From Phorcus lineatus (taxonomy: Eukaryota; Mollusca; Gastropoda; Trochida; Trochidae), in NCBI GenBank assembly GCA_921293015.1, contig OV121090.1, positions 2,480,001-2,544,000 of the forward strand: a stretch of DNA of 64,000 bases. The letters run 5' to 3'. Of the stretch, positions 29,898-42,144 are shown in pieces (the stretch's first letter is position 1; every line of letters starts with the position of its first letter). A program made the position numbers and the translations under genes. Below the pieces are notes generated by a model. The model saw nothing but the letters and a program-made list of their open reading frames with translations. It had not been told where the DNA came from and did not search any database.

Positions 29898-32800
29898 TCA
29901 ACTTCGAGCACCCCTTTGGCTTCTGCCATCAAGAGGCCGACGAGGCTGTCTGGGTTCCGTCGGCTTCTGCCAGAATCCCCATGATCCACCGAATGTCGAG
30001 GGCTTATCAGCTTCTTGTCCTGCTGGTTTCACTTCCGGTTCCTTGTCTTTCATCCGGGCACGTTGGTATTTTTGCGCCTGTGGACCCTGGAAGCGAAATG
30101 CTGCATGTAACACTCTGAGGTCTTTAGAAGTTTCTGAATTCTTCTTCCGAATAAAGTTCTACCCGGCAAAAACTATAGTGAATGAAAAAGCGACATGGAT
30201 GTCGAACTCTAAGTTAAATACAAATCAGCAATACTCAATTAAACAAGACCAGAAGGTGTCTTCCTTGCTTTCCCTGACAAATGTTGATTTTGAATCTATA
30301 ACATATCCACCCACTTACTTTTACTAACCAGCTCCATTATCTATTATCTATCTATCATCCATTTTTTCTATCTTTCTTTATTTTATCTCTCTATCTCTCT
30401 ATCTATCTATCTATCTATCAACCGATTTAATAAAGGGGACCATTTATTTCATTTCAGTGCAGTTTAGAAACTCGGCATTAGTGGTTTTACGAGAATACGA
30501 CGTGTCGTTTGTCTATAAGATACTAATAATGTGATCTTCGTTCATACCTCTCAACGTAACCTAGGAAACCATAGACGTCACTTGTGCCCTATTTCTTTTT
30601 TTTGGATAATCTCTTGAGTATTAAACATTCTTACACAGATATTCTTATTTCTATCCAATTGAAAAGGTATCGGATTCTTTTTTGTATCTTAGAAATGTGT
30701 ACGAATCGTACACGTGGACTTCGACCCCATGTTTGGTATAAATATTATATGAATTATGGACTGTTGTACTTTTGCAATTTAATTGGGTTTTTTTGACATG
30801 CGTAGTTTAAATGTGTTTCCATAAATGTACTTTTAACCTTATTTGTCATGTTTGCATTGGGAGAAGAATTTCTATAGGCTGCCTTAGCCTGTTTTCTAAT
30901 CCTTTTTCATTATAGTTTGCATTTATGAATTTTTTTTGTGTACTATATGTTTTCTGAAAATAAAATAGTGTTTAAATCACAAGTGGACTTAATTCTTCTC
31001 GACCGTTACGGGAACAGACCGATTGCTCAAGTTGAAATATCGCTGATTGCACATATAACTTTAATTGACATTGTAACCAATTGGACATTGTATTGTTGAT
31101 ATTTTCAGTGGCTTCGTTTGAATAAAGTGATTCAGGACATGGGGGCTTTTATCTGATTTTATTAGACCTGACCTTAGTTCCAAAACCATTTTTATCTGTC
31201 TCCCCTCTCTCCCGTCTCGCAGATGCATGCTGCTGCCCCTCCTTGTTGTATCTGGAATCAAGGGTAGATAACTTGACATGACTTCCGGTATGGGTGAATG
31301 TAACGATCTACACGATTCTTCAACCTCCGATGTGACGTTCAACGAATCTTATAGTTAATTCCGGAATGTGAAAATAGGAATATATGATATGTCAAATGTT
31401 TCAATAACTATAAAATCGAAATAAGTTATCTTGAATTGTGTTATAAAATATACTGCAAACGTTTTAAAATGTTAATATAATTTTCTGCAGACGTTTTCAA
31501 ATACGTTAAACTTTGATACCAGTATAGAACTGCAATCCTTCATTGACTAAAGTTTATAATATATGAGGGGAAGATTTGGCGATAAGTTAAAATTAAATGT
31601 CAGGTTGTACTGAACATCAATCAATCAGTGAGAATCCCAGCCCTGTGACATCTAACGCCGTCATCTTTTAAGATAAAAAGGCGACCATGACTTCGAGCAA
31701 ATGGCACAACGTGAGCTGCTGACATGTCCCGGTAGGACTGACCTGTGACACGACCTGCAATAACACGTCAGTCCGTCCTTCCAGCCGCACCGATTACACA
31801 CCATTACAGACTCTCCTCCTAAACCAAAATGTCTAATGACGTTGACATTTTGGAGACGTTCGTCTTGTCAACGCCAATTAACGTAGCTCAACAGAATCCA
31901 GATTCATCAGAGAATATTACATCGTTCCAACATCGATTATCCCAGCGTTGTTGTTCTAAACAACAAAGACACCTTGCCCTAATGTGACCATCTCTCCATC
32001 AGAAGATGACACGTGGCCGCCGTGCACAAGAACACAAGGCTTACCGACCCATCTCAATAGAAAGGACACAAGGCTTACCGACCCATCTTAATATAAAGGA
32101 CTCAAGGCTTACCGACCTATCTCCGTACTATGGACACAAGGACACAAGTCTTACAGACCCATTTCCGTATGAAGGACACAAGAACACAAGGCTTACCGAC
32201 CCATCTCAATATAAAGGACACAAGAACACTGGCTCGCCTGCCAACCTCCGAACTAAGGCTAGCAACAAAACTGCACAAAGCTCACCCCTTACCCTCGTAC
32301 TAGCGGCACGCACTTTTCCCTTGATAACTCTGCGTAGTCGATTCTGCTGAACAAGCTGTCGATCTGCTGGGGCAGTGCGTAGTTGGCCTTCATATCCATT
32401 ACTACACTATGGGGGATCACTTTGCCTGGCAAGGAATAAGCAGAAAGAACACTAATATGACGTTTCAGAGTAATTAATAATGAGAAATATATTAGTCTAT
32501 ATGCGTCCATAAGAAATAAAGAAAGAGATGGGAAGAAGAGGACCATGAAGACGATGACGTCTCCAGCGAGAACGGCATGAGAGCAGAGTCAGGAGATGAG
32601 ACTCAACTGAAGAAGTCTGAGCACAAGACTCAAAGTAACAGATTCAGAATAGCAGTGAGACGAAGACTCAGCAGAGAAGTCGCAAGATGAAGACTCAGAA
32701 GGAGAAGAAAGAGAATAGGAGCGTCTCCAGACCTTCAGTGCCTGTTCGCTTGGCACTCCTCTGCAGCAGCTCGACATCTGTGGGCTGTATGACGGTGGCC

Positions 32801-35073
32801 ACCTTGTAGAAGCGACTGAAGTGAATCATCTTCTTCCGGCGAGCAGAGGCGAAGACGTTAGTCTGGTCCAGGATGTAGTTCCGCTTCTTCTTCCCAGCTG
32901 CAATAATTATATACACATATACGATATATCTCCTTTAAAGTCTCATCGATGGGAGCCGGATAAGCATATCCTTAGACTTAGATTAGAGAGATTTTAAGGT
33001 GTCTTTAAAATACAGAAGAAAAGTTTGTGTAGGTTTGCATGTAATACTGGATTTAAAGAGATGTCGGTTTAAAGGGAGTATACACTGACATTTGCAGCTC
33101 TAACACGACCAAAGAATAGTTCTATTGACTGCAATGGTTTGGACAATGGAGGACTTTAATTAGAGGCCGTGTTGGCTTTTAGTTTAGTCTACATGATCGA
33201 TGACAACGTTTGTTAATTGAAACGTTGTACCTTGGCAATTAAGGCTACATTGCTCTCAAAGGTAACATTGTTACTTTTAATCAAACTATGATGCGTGAAG
33301 AACATCCAGAAAACTGTAGGACAACATGTGAATCAAATTACACGCTCAGTTATATTCTTTACAGTTTAAAAAAAATCCATTTTTTTTAATATTTAATCAT
33401 TTTGAGTAAAATTTGACGGATAAGTTATTGCCAAATTCTTGCAAATCTATACGAATCAATTTCTGAAAACTCCAACTCCTAAGACACCTACCAATCTGAA
33501 GGAGTTCATTGATGCACTTCGTGGCCTTGTCAATGAGGACCTCATATCGCCCGGCGAAGTTACCCTGCCTGGGAATGTCCTTGACCTTCATCCTGTCCAT
33601 CAGGTGGTCGGTCCCCAGGATGTTGTAGCGTTTCTCAGGGTGGTTTTTATCCAAGTTCATGGCCCAGGTTGTTTTTCCTGAGCCTGGTAACCCAATTAGC
33701 ATCATTACCTAAAAGGGGAAACATAAAGATATAAAAAGTTTTTTTTTTCTTATGAGTGTTGTCAACTTAGGTCACCAATATCAAAGCCTTGATTCATCTA
33801 CGATGATTTAATATGCTCACCTCACAATCCGAAAACTTGGCTGGTGCCATCATTCCCCTGACCTTGTCCAAGACCGTGTCTATGAAGGGGAAGTCCTCTG
33901 GAGGGGTGAACTTGGCTTCTCTGTTGCCGAAATTGACTCTGTATCTAACGGCACAAAGTGTAGGACATTGTTACGACTGTGCTGTGTAGAGATAACTTGG
34001 ATTTATTTTATATGATCAATTTGAAATGATTACTTTACTCTCAACTCAAAAGAAGCCGGGACTATACCTGCCAATCGTGGAATAAAATAACTTGGGATTT
34101 CAACCATTCTCGTTCGCTCGGCTGTTTAACTTGGCATTTTTCTGCCGTTTCCTTAACATGACGTGCGAATGATTGATCCACTATCTTTTATACGTTCACC
34201 GCGTAAATTTCATGTGCAAATGATAAATTCCATGATTTCGAAAATTTTCACTTTTTGAGAAATTGTTAATTACGCCTCGGTTGCTTTTTGACGATATGCT
34301 TGAATGGATTATGTTCCCTACATTTTGGTAACCTATACAAATATGCTACTTCGTAGAATTATGAACAGATTAGACAATCTATGTTTTTTCAGGATTGTTT
34401 AAGGATTTTCCATATAAACAACCACACTTGATGGATTATTCACCTGCAGTTTTTGGTGAGCACGTGCGGGAAGAGTGCCATGTGTCGTTGACCCACGGGG
34501 TACTTATCGTCCTTGAATGCCACGCCCATCGTCTGTCCATTCTTTGTAAAGGAGATCGTCATAGACCTCTTCTCTAGTTCTACCATGGCACCGATCACGT
34601 CCCCGACTCCAAAACTCTCTCCGTAGAGGGAGAACTTCTTGGTGTTTGAGAACATGCCCGTCCCCCCGTACCCATACGACCGCTGGTGCACCCCTGGCAA
34701 GAGAGAATAGAATAGTCACCCCCACTGACGAGATTAGCCAGAAGGCAAGGTCTTACCTCTATATTGCATCTACTTGAACCTTTTAAAATCCTCATATCAT
34801 ATAGTCCAATCAAAAGTCTTTTACAAGTCAGCATCTAAAGTCATATAGGTATGACGTCATGTAGGCTGAAATATTTACCAACACAATATTAGACCAATAA
34901 TCAAACAACTGTCCAAGTCACAGTGTTGAAGTTACTGCAACAACTACTATTGAAATTTCCCAGGATGAAAAGTTGATTCTAAGCATAGATTATTCTGAAT
35001 GTTCCTGAACATTTAGTTCTGGATTTGAAAGGCACGTTTTATCGACGATTGAGTGTTCGATTCCATTTCAAAG

Positions 35074-35160
<87 letters not shown>

Positions 35161-37020
35161 TCCATGTGCCAAATGATGTCTTTATTGACTTAGCCTTAGG
35201 CCCTTTTCTCATGCACAGGTTTACATATGTGAGTAAATTTACTTATGTATGTAAATGTATTTGGGGTATGTAAAAGTGTCATGAGAACGTAATTACACAC
35301 ACAAGTATTTTTGCACTGGAAGCAAATTTGCATTACCTCAGGAGGTCATGTAAATGTAAATTTACACATACGTATTTGTACACGCGATGCAAATTGTGTC
35401 ATGAGATTGAAATTGTGCGATATTCAGCTGCTGATGCCATCCAATATAGTGCTATTGCCACTTTATGATTAAGTTCAAGAGCTTCCTGTACACTTTTACC
35501 TTGTCTGGATGATGATGGTTTAAGTTCCTCACACAAAGTAATTCAAATGTCGTCTTGCTCATTCTGAAGTTGCTCATCCATTGATCATTATCAAAAGTTT
35601 CTTTCACAATATAGCACCACAGATTCCTTGTCCTCTCTTTTGACCATATTTTCTTCTCTTGAACATGTACCAGGACAAGGCCTGTACTAAAAACATTGGG
35701 AAAATCCCTTCTTCTCTTAGAGCCAAGAAGTCTTAACACAGCAAAGTCTGGCACTAGAATGAATCTATTCATGAATTTTAGGTTATATTGTGAATACATG
35801 TCTGTATGTAATAGACATATACACCTTATTGCTTAACATCATGAGAACAGAAAGTATATTTACTATTACACATGTATGTTTATATAGTATGTAAATATAC
35901 TCATACAAGTAAATTTGTGCATGAGAAAAGGGCCTTAGAAAAATGTCCCGATCGGATTCGTGATGGGTGCTGATCTTTCGATAAAACCCACTGATATCAC
36001 AATAGAGTAACGTAAGTAACCATAATACGTTAATTAAGCATGCTTAAGAAGTTACCGAGCTGTAGCGGAGAAGAGTCGATGGACCAGCCTACTCTGACGA
36101 CATATGGGTCATCCTCTGGAACTTCACCAAAGTCCACAGACAGATGCTCCAACACCTCCACCTCGAAATAGGCTCGTCCATTACACACCCCATGGGTTGC
36201 GCGCGCACCTGCCCACATGAGACAAAACCCAGTAGGTTTGGTGAGGGGCTGGGCTGCAAAACTTAAAAAGGATTTTTTTTAGTCATTCTTATACTGAAAC
36301 TTACCATTTATGTTGCAAATAAAGTCAACAGTGAGTGTTCGATTTAGTTTTGTAAAACCATTACACCTATTTTGTATTATACGCGCAATATCACTTACTT
36401 GATTCTCAATTGTAACATTTAAACGATTATTGATGCAAATGCGAAACGTTACATCGATATTTGATTCAGAGGTTGGAATTTGTATAAATAGTAAATAAAT
36501 TAATAGGCCCTAAGCCAGACACTCACTCATTTTTATAATAAGGCTAAGGAAAACACTCAACCATCTTTTATGATATGCCCTAAGCTACACACTCACACAT
36601 CTTTATGATATGCCCTAAGATACACACTCTCCCATCTTTATTATATGCCCTAAGCCACATACTCACCCATCGTTATGATATGCCCTGAGCCACATACTCA
36701 CCCATCTTTACCATAACCCCTAAGCAAGATTATATGCCCCAAGCAAGATACTCACCATTCTTATGATAAGCCCTAAGCCTAATACTCTCCCTCCTTTATG
36801 ATAAGCCATAAGCGAGACACTCACCCACCTTTATGATAAGCCCTAAGCGAGATAATCACCCACCTTTATGATAAGCCCTAAGCGAGACAATCACCCACCT
36901 TTATGATAAGCCCTAAGCGAGACAATCACCCACATTTATGATAAGCCCTACACCAACCACTCACCCATCTTTATCGATGACGAGATGGAGGTCCGAGTTG
37001 AAGTCGTCTAAGGTCACCAT
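29898..37020 (-). CDS. HNRNPUL1-like: Heterogeneous nuclear ribonucleoprotein U-like protein (SPRY + P-loop)
   Basis: Nine exons close in one frame: 37020-36965, 36261-36056, 34693-34444, 33944-33821, 33708-33492, 32897-32733, 32425-32293, 31251-31173 and 30086-29898, giving 472 residues. Residues ~5-185 are the SPRY domain ([48 protein letters not shown]). Residues 213-360 are the family's kinase-like P-loop domain, with Walker A GLPGSGKT (218-225), [13 protein letters not shown] and [10 protein letters not shown]. Next comes LVRGYNKEGQQ, then a basic tail ending RSQRGARS. Family members bind RNA/chromatin in the nucleus and act in RNA processing and damage response. No SAP domain or acidic N-terminus is visible; either upstream exons were missed or this form starts at the SPRY. 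The exon 6 donor GTCTGG (32732) is weak but phase-correct. Confidence 0.88.
31790..32005. other. Intron 7 unique part
   Basis: Intron sequence of the hnRNP U-like gene without recognisable features. Confidence 0.4.
32020..32250 (-). repeat. ~34-bp minisatellite with GTAAGC donors in hnRNP U-like intron 7
   Basis: Five to six copies of ACACAAGGCTTACCGACCCA plus TCTCAATATAAAGG. On the gene's sense (minus) strand each good unit contains GGTCGGTAAGCC, a donor-like site. The array starts about 45 bp downstream of the real exon 7 donor (GTAAGG at 32292). Confidence 0.85.
35075..35160. repeat. (TA)n microsatellite with short (CA)n end
   Basis: About 39 TA dinucleotides then CACACA, in intron 2 of the hnRNP U-like gene, just outside the Harbinger-type element. 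Confidence 0.95.
35199..35934 (-). mobile_element. PIF/Harbinger-type transposon fragment
   Basis: Inverted termini GGCCCTTTTCTCATGCAC and GTGCATGAGAAAAGGGCC are flanked by TTA at 35196-35198 and 35935-35937, the 3-bp target typical of Harbinger. An internal minus-strand ORF (35799-35452) encodes [20 protein letters not shown] and [13 protein letters not shown], resembling the N-terminal part of Harbinger transposases. The catalytic DDE region is absent, so it is non-autonomous. Repeated TACATATGTGAGTAAATTTA-like motifs lie near both ends. It is inserted in intron 2 of the hnRNP U-like gene, in the same strand sense. Confidence 0.85.
36520..36962 (-). repeat. ~35-bp minisatellite derived from the exon 1 donor of the hnRNP U-like gene
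   Basis: About twelve copies, + strand CACCCACCTTTATGATAAGC followed by CCTAAGCGAGACAAT. On the sense strand the unit reads TATCATAAAGRTGGGTGAGTG. The real boundary at 36965 is ATCGATAAAGATGG|GTGAGTG, so the last 15 or so exon bases and the donor were copied along the intron. Copies near the exon are the most alike; distal ones are eroded. Confidence 0.9.
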
Positions 37021-37673
37021 GTCGAGAGTGGGTCTTCTTGATCACACACAGACACCAGACCTCCGTGTTAGTTGGAATGGTTTTTCTTAATCACATGTCA
37101 GCACCTGATAAAGATATAGTTATGTTCAGTACTTAATAAATCATTTACGCGTGTATTTGTGTGTCGAGGGATAATACTTAACAAATAAATATACCACTAA
37201 TTTTGAAATTGTAGTATCATAAGTTGTTTTCAAAAATTTTTTTTGTAAATATGTTCACCTCTTTACGACTCCGAGAAGTTTCTACTTGGTCTCATCGCTG
37301 TGATACACTTCTAAACTAATTATAGGAATTATTGTTGCTTTATAATATATCTCTTTACTTATAACAGAGACGAAATTATTCTTTATCACTATATATTTGT
37401 AACTTTTTTATACAAAGCATAAACAATACTGCACTTACCATTGCAGTTGCAGTATTTATCTGCATATTCTATGCGAATATTGCCGATATCGTAATTCATG
37501 CAGATTTAATGCAATATTAAATCAATTCCTTCCAGTCTAGAATTAATTGTAACCTAATACATTCATACATATGTACAGAATTCCTTATTTCGGATCATTA
37601 GTAGTATCCAGAGATATGTAGTATGTGTGTATGACATACTTGATAAAATATCAGCATGCGTCAATACCTTTAA
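37021..37673. other. Upstream region of the hnRNP U-like gene
   Basis: Directly upstream of the called ATG an in-frame TGA occurs within about 30 bp, so either 5' UTR begins here or an acceptor (AAG|ACCCAC) joins an upstream exon. No coding exon is recognised up to the MITE. Confidence 0.4.
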
Positions 37674-38142
37674 AGAGCCACTCCGTGAGTTGTTGGAGTC
37701 ATATATACCAAACTTAATCAATGGTGTCATTTGATCGCGAAGTATCGACTGTTACCAAAAAGACACATTTTAAAGTTTATTGTTGTTTTACAGTGACAAT
37801 ATGAAAGTATAACGTCGCAATTATGATCGAAAACCGGCCAGTGGCGCGCGTCCAACAGTCAAACGTAATTTTGGAGACTTATCTATAACAGCCAGTAGGG
37901 CAGTTAGGAGTTGATAGTGTTTGTTAGGTTATATAACTAGTATCCATGTATATTGGACGTGATATCTACATCTCTGTGCCTTTATAAGGCTGTTTTTAGA
38001 TTTTCATGAAAAAACATTATTTGTCATATATATGTCTTTTAAACATGAAAAGTTAAGATGTTTTGATTTTATATCACCACATATGACATTAAGGTTCGTA
38101 TCAAAGGTAAATAATATATTATGAAAATCACGGAGTGGCTCT
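37674..38142 (+). mobile_element. TTAA-flanked MITE, copy B
   Basis: A 469-bp element between TTAA at 37670-37673 and 38143-38146, with TIRs AGAGCCACTCCGTGA and TCACGGAGTGGCTCT. It is homologous end to end with 21201-21670 in opposite orientation. It is the cleaner copy, and lies about 650 bp upstream of the hnRNP U-like start codon. Confidence 0.88.
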
Positions 38143-38146
38143 TTAA

Positions 38147-39535
38147 GACATAGAACTTTATTCACTCAAGGCTACAAAGTAGCATGATGAGGTTTACAGG
38201 AGTTTGCATAGTAATGAATGTGAACAATATACTAACAGGTATGATATCATTATACACGGGTAATATAATACTAATATGTTTACCTTAGTTTACAAAGTTT
38301 ACAAAGACAAAAACCGTTATGGTTGTTCTAGTCATAGCATATCATCTGGATATCAAAAGCTTTTTTTAGATGTACATATAAATATCAGCGCAAGAAATAT
38401 TCCAATGTTTGGAGGTTTTTCATGTTAGTAAACCCTTCAACAAAGGGAAATGATTATAAAAATATATGGAAAAAAATACACTCCCAAAAGCAAAGGCCTA
38501 CTATAAACATGGCTTGCGGATTTCTGCCCAAACTACCTTGGATGATTATGTAATGTCAATAAGTGTATTAGGTTTACGTTCATACTTTATTCAAATGGTG
38601 TTCGAAATTGAAAACATCAATGTAATAAATGATAAAATCAATATGCTACTGTCTGAATATGTTTGTAATATCAATTGTTTACTTTCGCTATTGTCCACCA
38701 ATGCGTATACTTCCGGGTATGCATTTGACCTGTTGATCATGTAGTGAGGTGAAATACGAACTCATCGTTATATACGTTACCAAATAACCATTCCTTCGCA
38801 TGAAAGTTTTGTCGTACTTATAAAAAATGAAGCTGTTTTAAATATTGCATACATATATATTGATAATCACACATTCCTGCCTAAACATGCCTTAGTGTCA
38901 GGACAGTGTGTTGTATCGACTCTCTGACACATTGACTCCTGGAGGCGTGTATCGGGTGCTACATCGGTTAAGTCAGAATGAAGATTATCATGAGAAAACA
39001 GTATAAGTATCAAGTGTACGGATACCCGAATATATTTGGGTAGAAAAAATGAATATTGAACCTACCCGATTGCGAGAAAGCTCACCCGGAAGCTTGTTAT
39101 GACAACGGTTGTCAAGCGATTGATTCAATAGCTGCTATAGACAGCGGGCTCATTCGTGCGTGTATTGCCATGTGGTGTAATTTCTGTCAGTTTTAGAAAC
39201 CACGTTTGACTGTAAACCTACATTTCCTCCTCGTCTATCCGGTTTTGTATCTTCCCTGAAATTTAAGAAAACACATATTATTATATCACATATACTTGAA
39301 GGAATCATTTTGTTTTAATGAAGCCTATTCCAAAAGGTTAAGTCTATACCCTTAAAATCTTAGGTTTTAGGGGCATGGTTTACGCGCTCTTTGCAAATTT
39401 TGGTATGTACTTTACTAACAACTATGCAATACATTCATATTTGTTTAAATATGATCAGAGTACATGCGTTACGAAAACCGGCGGATAAGGTTTTGGTAGA
39501 CATTTAAAAACGTTCGGGTGGCGGAATTAAAAGCT
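38147..39535. other. Intergenic region
   Basis: No gene is recognised. A 92-codon ORF at 38466-38744 has no similarity known to me and is not called. Confidence 0.4.
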
Positions 39536-39910
39536 TTAAAGGGGCACAGAGTATGCTGTTGGAGTCAAATATGCCAAACTTCATTAATGGTTTTATTTCA
39601 TCGATAAGTAGTGGTTGTTCCTGAAACTTAACATTTCAATGCATATAAGTTTGCATAGTGACAAAAAAACAGGAACAATGATCGAAAACCGAGCAATGGC
39701 GCGCGTCAATGACGCAAACGTAATTTTGAAATCTTATTTATAACAGACACAGCCTGAAATATAGGTTGGTACTGCAAAGTAGGTTATTTAACTAATATTC
39801 ATGTAAACGGGACGCAGAAGTTCGACATTTTAACATTGATATTGCCGTTTTTAATCTATAATCGAAAACAAGAAAATGTCATAATTCATTAAAAATACTC
39901 TGCGTCACTT
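39536..39910 (+). mobile_element. Diverged relative of the TTAA MITE
   Basis: It begins TTAAAGGGGCACAGAGTATG and ends ATACTCTGCGTCACTTGAA. The core keeps GCTGTTGGAGTCAAATATGC, GATCGAAAACCG and GGCGCGCGTC, shared in order with 37674-38142. It looks like an older or separate subfamily. Confidence 0.65.
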
Positions 39911-40785
39911 GAACTTGCTGAATCGATTTTACATTTCACATAAAGCCAGCGTGAATGTTTTAAATGTGTACCAAAACCCCAGCCTCGTGTTTTCCCCGAC
40001 GAAAATTCTTTTTCTTCTCAGGTTTCTCCGATGGTTAAAAGGGTTTAAACAACAGAAAACAAGTGTTCACAATTTTATGACATTTTTTAAAATAAAAACA
40101 ATGTTCGGTTTAGCTTTGTGAAGCTGTTTCCCTAACCCGAATGATTTAACTGTTAACACTAAAGTGCCGACAATAAAAAAAAACATTAATAGAATAAAAC
40201 CCTCAAACAATAACATGTGTGCAATCGATCTCGTCAATTTATGTTGACTTAACCTCATTAGGTAAACAGGTTTCGGACTTCAGCTTGTTTTCGTCTGGCC
40301 CGGAATATGAATAAAAACTCTGAAATTGGCACACGTAGAAAGACACGTTATCTCTTGCACAATTTTAACTTGTAAATATGGTTAATAAAAATTACAATTT
40401 TACCAGCTATGAGAGAGGAGTCTCATAGTATGTTTCACACCACGATGGTGTGAGGTTAAGGTTAGCATAATATGAACTGCAGAATTAGAACACTATATAT
40501 AGGGATCGTTATGTTTATAACGGATAAACAGTATCACATGGTGTAAGCTTATCAAGGTAATATATCACTCGCTGATAACATTTCAACAGGATACAAGCTA
40601 TCAGGTAAGCGAGCTGTTAAATGATGTATAACCAACTGTACATTACATAAATGTTTTCATATAACTGAATCCTTATTGACAGTAAACGGTTGTTTCTTCA
40701 TTTGTAATCATGAAAAATGATTACATCCTCATTTCAACTTTAATCACGTTAGAACACGATAGCTCCAGGATCACAATGGAAACTA
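39911..40785. other. Intergenic region
   Basis: AT-rich, with no recognised gene or repeat. Confidence 0.4.
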
Positions 40786-40799
40786 AATGTCTACAACTG

Positions 40800-41125
40800 T
40801 CTCCTACGTATACTATAGAGGGCATAGTATCGCCAGTGTAGGACTTAGTATTGCCTATGCAGGATATTGTGTTGCCTACGTAGGGCACTGTATCGCCCAT
40901 GTAGGACAAAGTGTTGCCAATGTAGGACCTTGTATCGCCTATGAAGGACATTGTATCGTCCACATAGGACATTGTATTGCCTATGTAGGACATTGTAGTA
41001 TATCGTCCATGTAGGACAAAGTATCGCCCATGCAGGACAAAGTATCGCCCATGCAGGACAAAGTATCGCCCATGTAGGACAAAGTATCGCCCATGCAGGA
41101 CAAAGTATCGCCCATGTAGGACATC
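40800..41125. repeat. 21-bp minisatellite upstream of the TRIM-like gene
   Basis: About 15 copies of GTAGGACAAAGTATCGCCCA(T/C), degenerate at the left and near-perfect at 41000-41120. Both strands stay open over parts of it (VGHCIAY and YIGNTMS heptads) because 21 is a multiple of 3. It is not considered coding. Confidence 0.9.
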
Positions 41126-42144
41126 TAACAGTAATAATGCGTCATCAAAATAATGTCCAAGAAAGTTGAAGATATCGATAACGTCTCTTATTAATCAAAT
41201 TCTAACATTTGATAAATTTTAAACATTCGAACCGAAACTCAAATAACACAAATTCAATGAAAGAAACCTAGTAACAAAATCTGGTCAGTAACATCCGTAA
41301 AAGCAAAGCAATGAGAAGCGCATAATCAAGGGTTTGAACACAAAACATCCCAAATGAATTCCAAAATCGTGTGATGATGTCTGGCAAAATTGGAAAAACT
41401 GTTTAAAAAATGGTAATATTTCAATAAGTTATTCCATTATGTTACAATTCAAGAATGTTTTGATGTTGTAGAGTCAAATTGTTAACACAAACGTTAGATT
41501 TGATGTCAGAAACCTAACGTTTAGTAAAAGGGCTATAGTTACATCTTGAGTCGTAATTTCTTAAAATGTCAACCTGAATAATCTTTCTTTGAGGAAATTA
41601 TTCATACAATATAAATTTTTCATGTCAAGAGTGTTAAATTGAGTCAAATCCTCCTACCAGAGCATCACATTTAAGTTTTGAATACGGCGCTAAATTTTTG
41701 TCCATACGCACATGAAGAGGTCAGAACTCTCATATACATGTATGCCTTTTTTATAAACCTCATCTAAGTTTTCAAAATTAAGTTAAAGAGGCCCTCGATC
41801 CGCAAGTTGTTGGAGTAACATGAGTTGTCAATAGTGTCAATTCATGGAACCTTAGCTACTGACTGTTGTTGAAAGTGTCACGTTAACGTATGAAAGATGA
41901 TTTTAAAGCGCATTCAGGTGTTATCTAATCTGTTAGTCAGATCTTATGACACCACTAACAGCGTTTGCCTTAAGTCATTGACTCTATCAACATACTTCAT
42001 GTCATTCAATGTCTGTGCGATCATAACGCAGAGGCAATCGTGGCGGCCACCGTCTCCTCTGAGCCTTGAAAGAGGGTTCCGCAGAAATTAAGGAATAGAT
42101 TCATTCTATGGATTTGAAGAAGCTAATATCTGTGTTCATTTCAG
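41126..42144. other. Upstream region / 5' UTR of the TRIM-like gene
   Basis: A splice acceptor (GTTCATTTCAG) ends exactly at 42144, so a 5' UTR exon must lie upstream, perhaps within 42000-42100. Bases 41786-41900 recall the left end of the TTAA MITE family (TTAAAGAGGCCCTCG, GTTGTTGGAGT) and may be a fragment. Confidence 0.45.

Noticed and set aside
31061-31342. 93-codon minus-strand ORF as an independent gene
   Set aside because: A different frame of the same segment is hnRNP U-like exon 8 (31251-31173), which fits the family motif and the phases.
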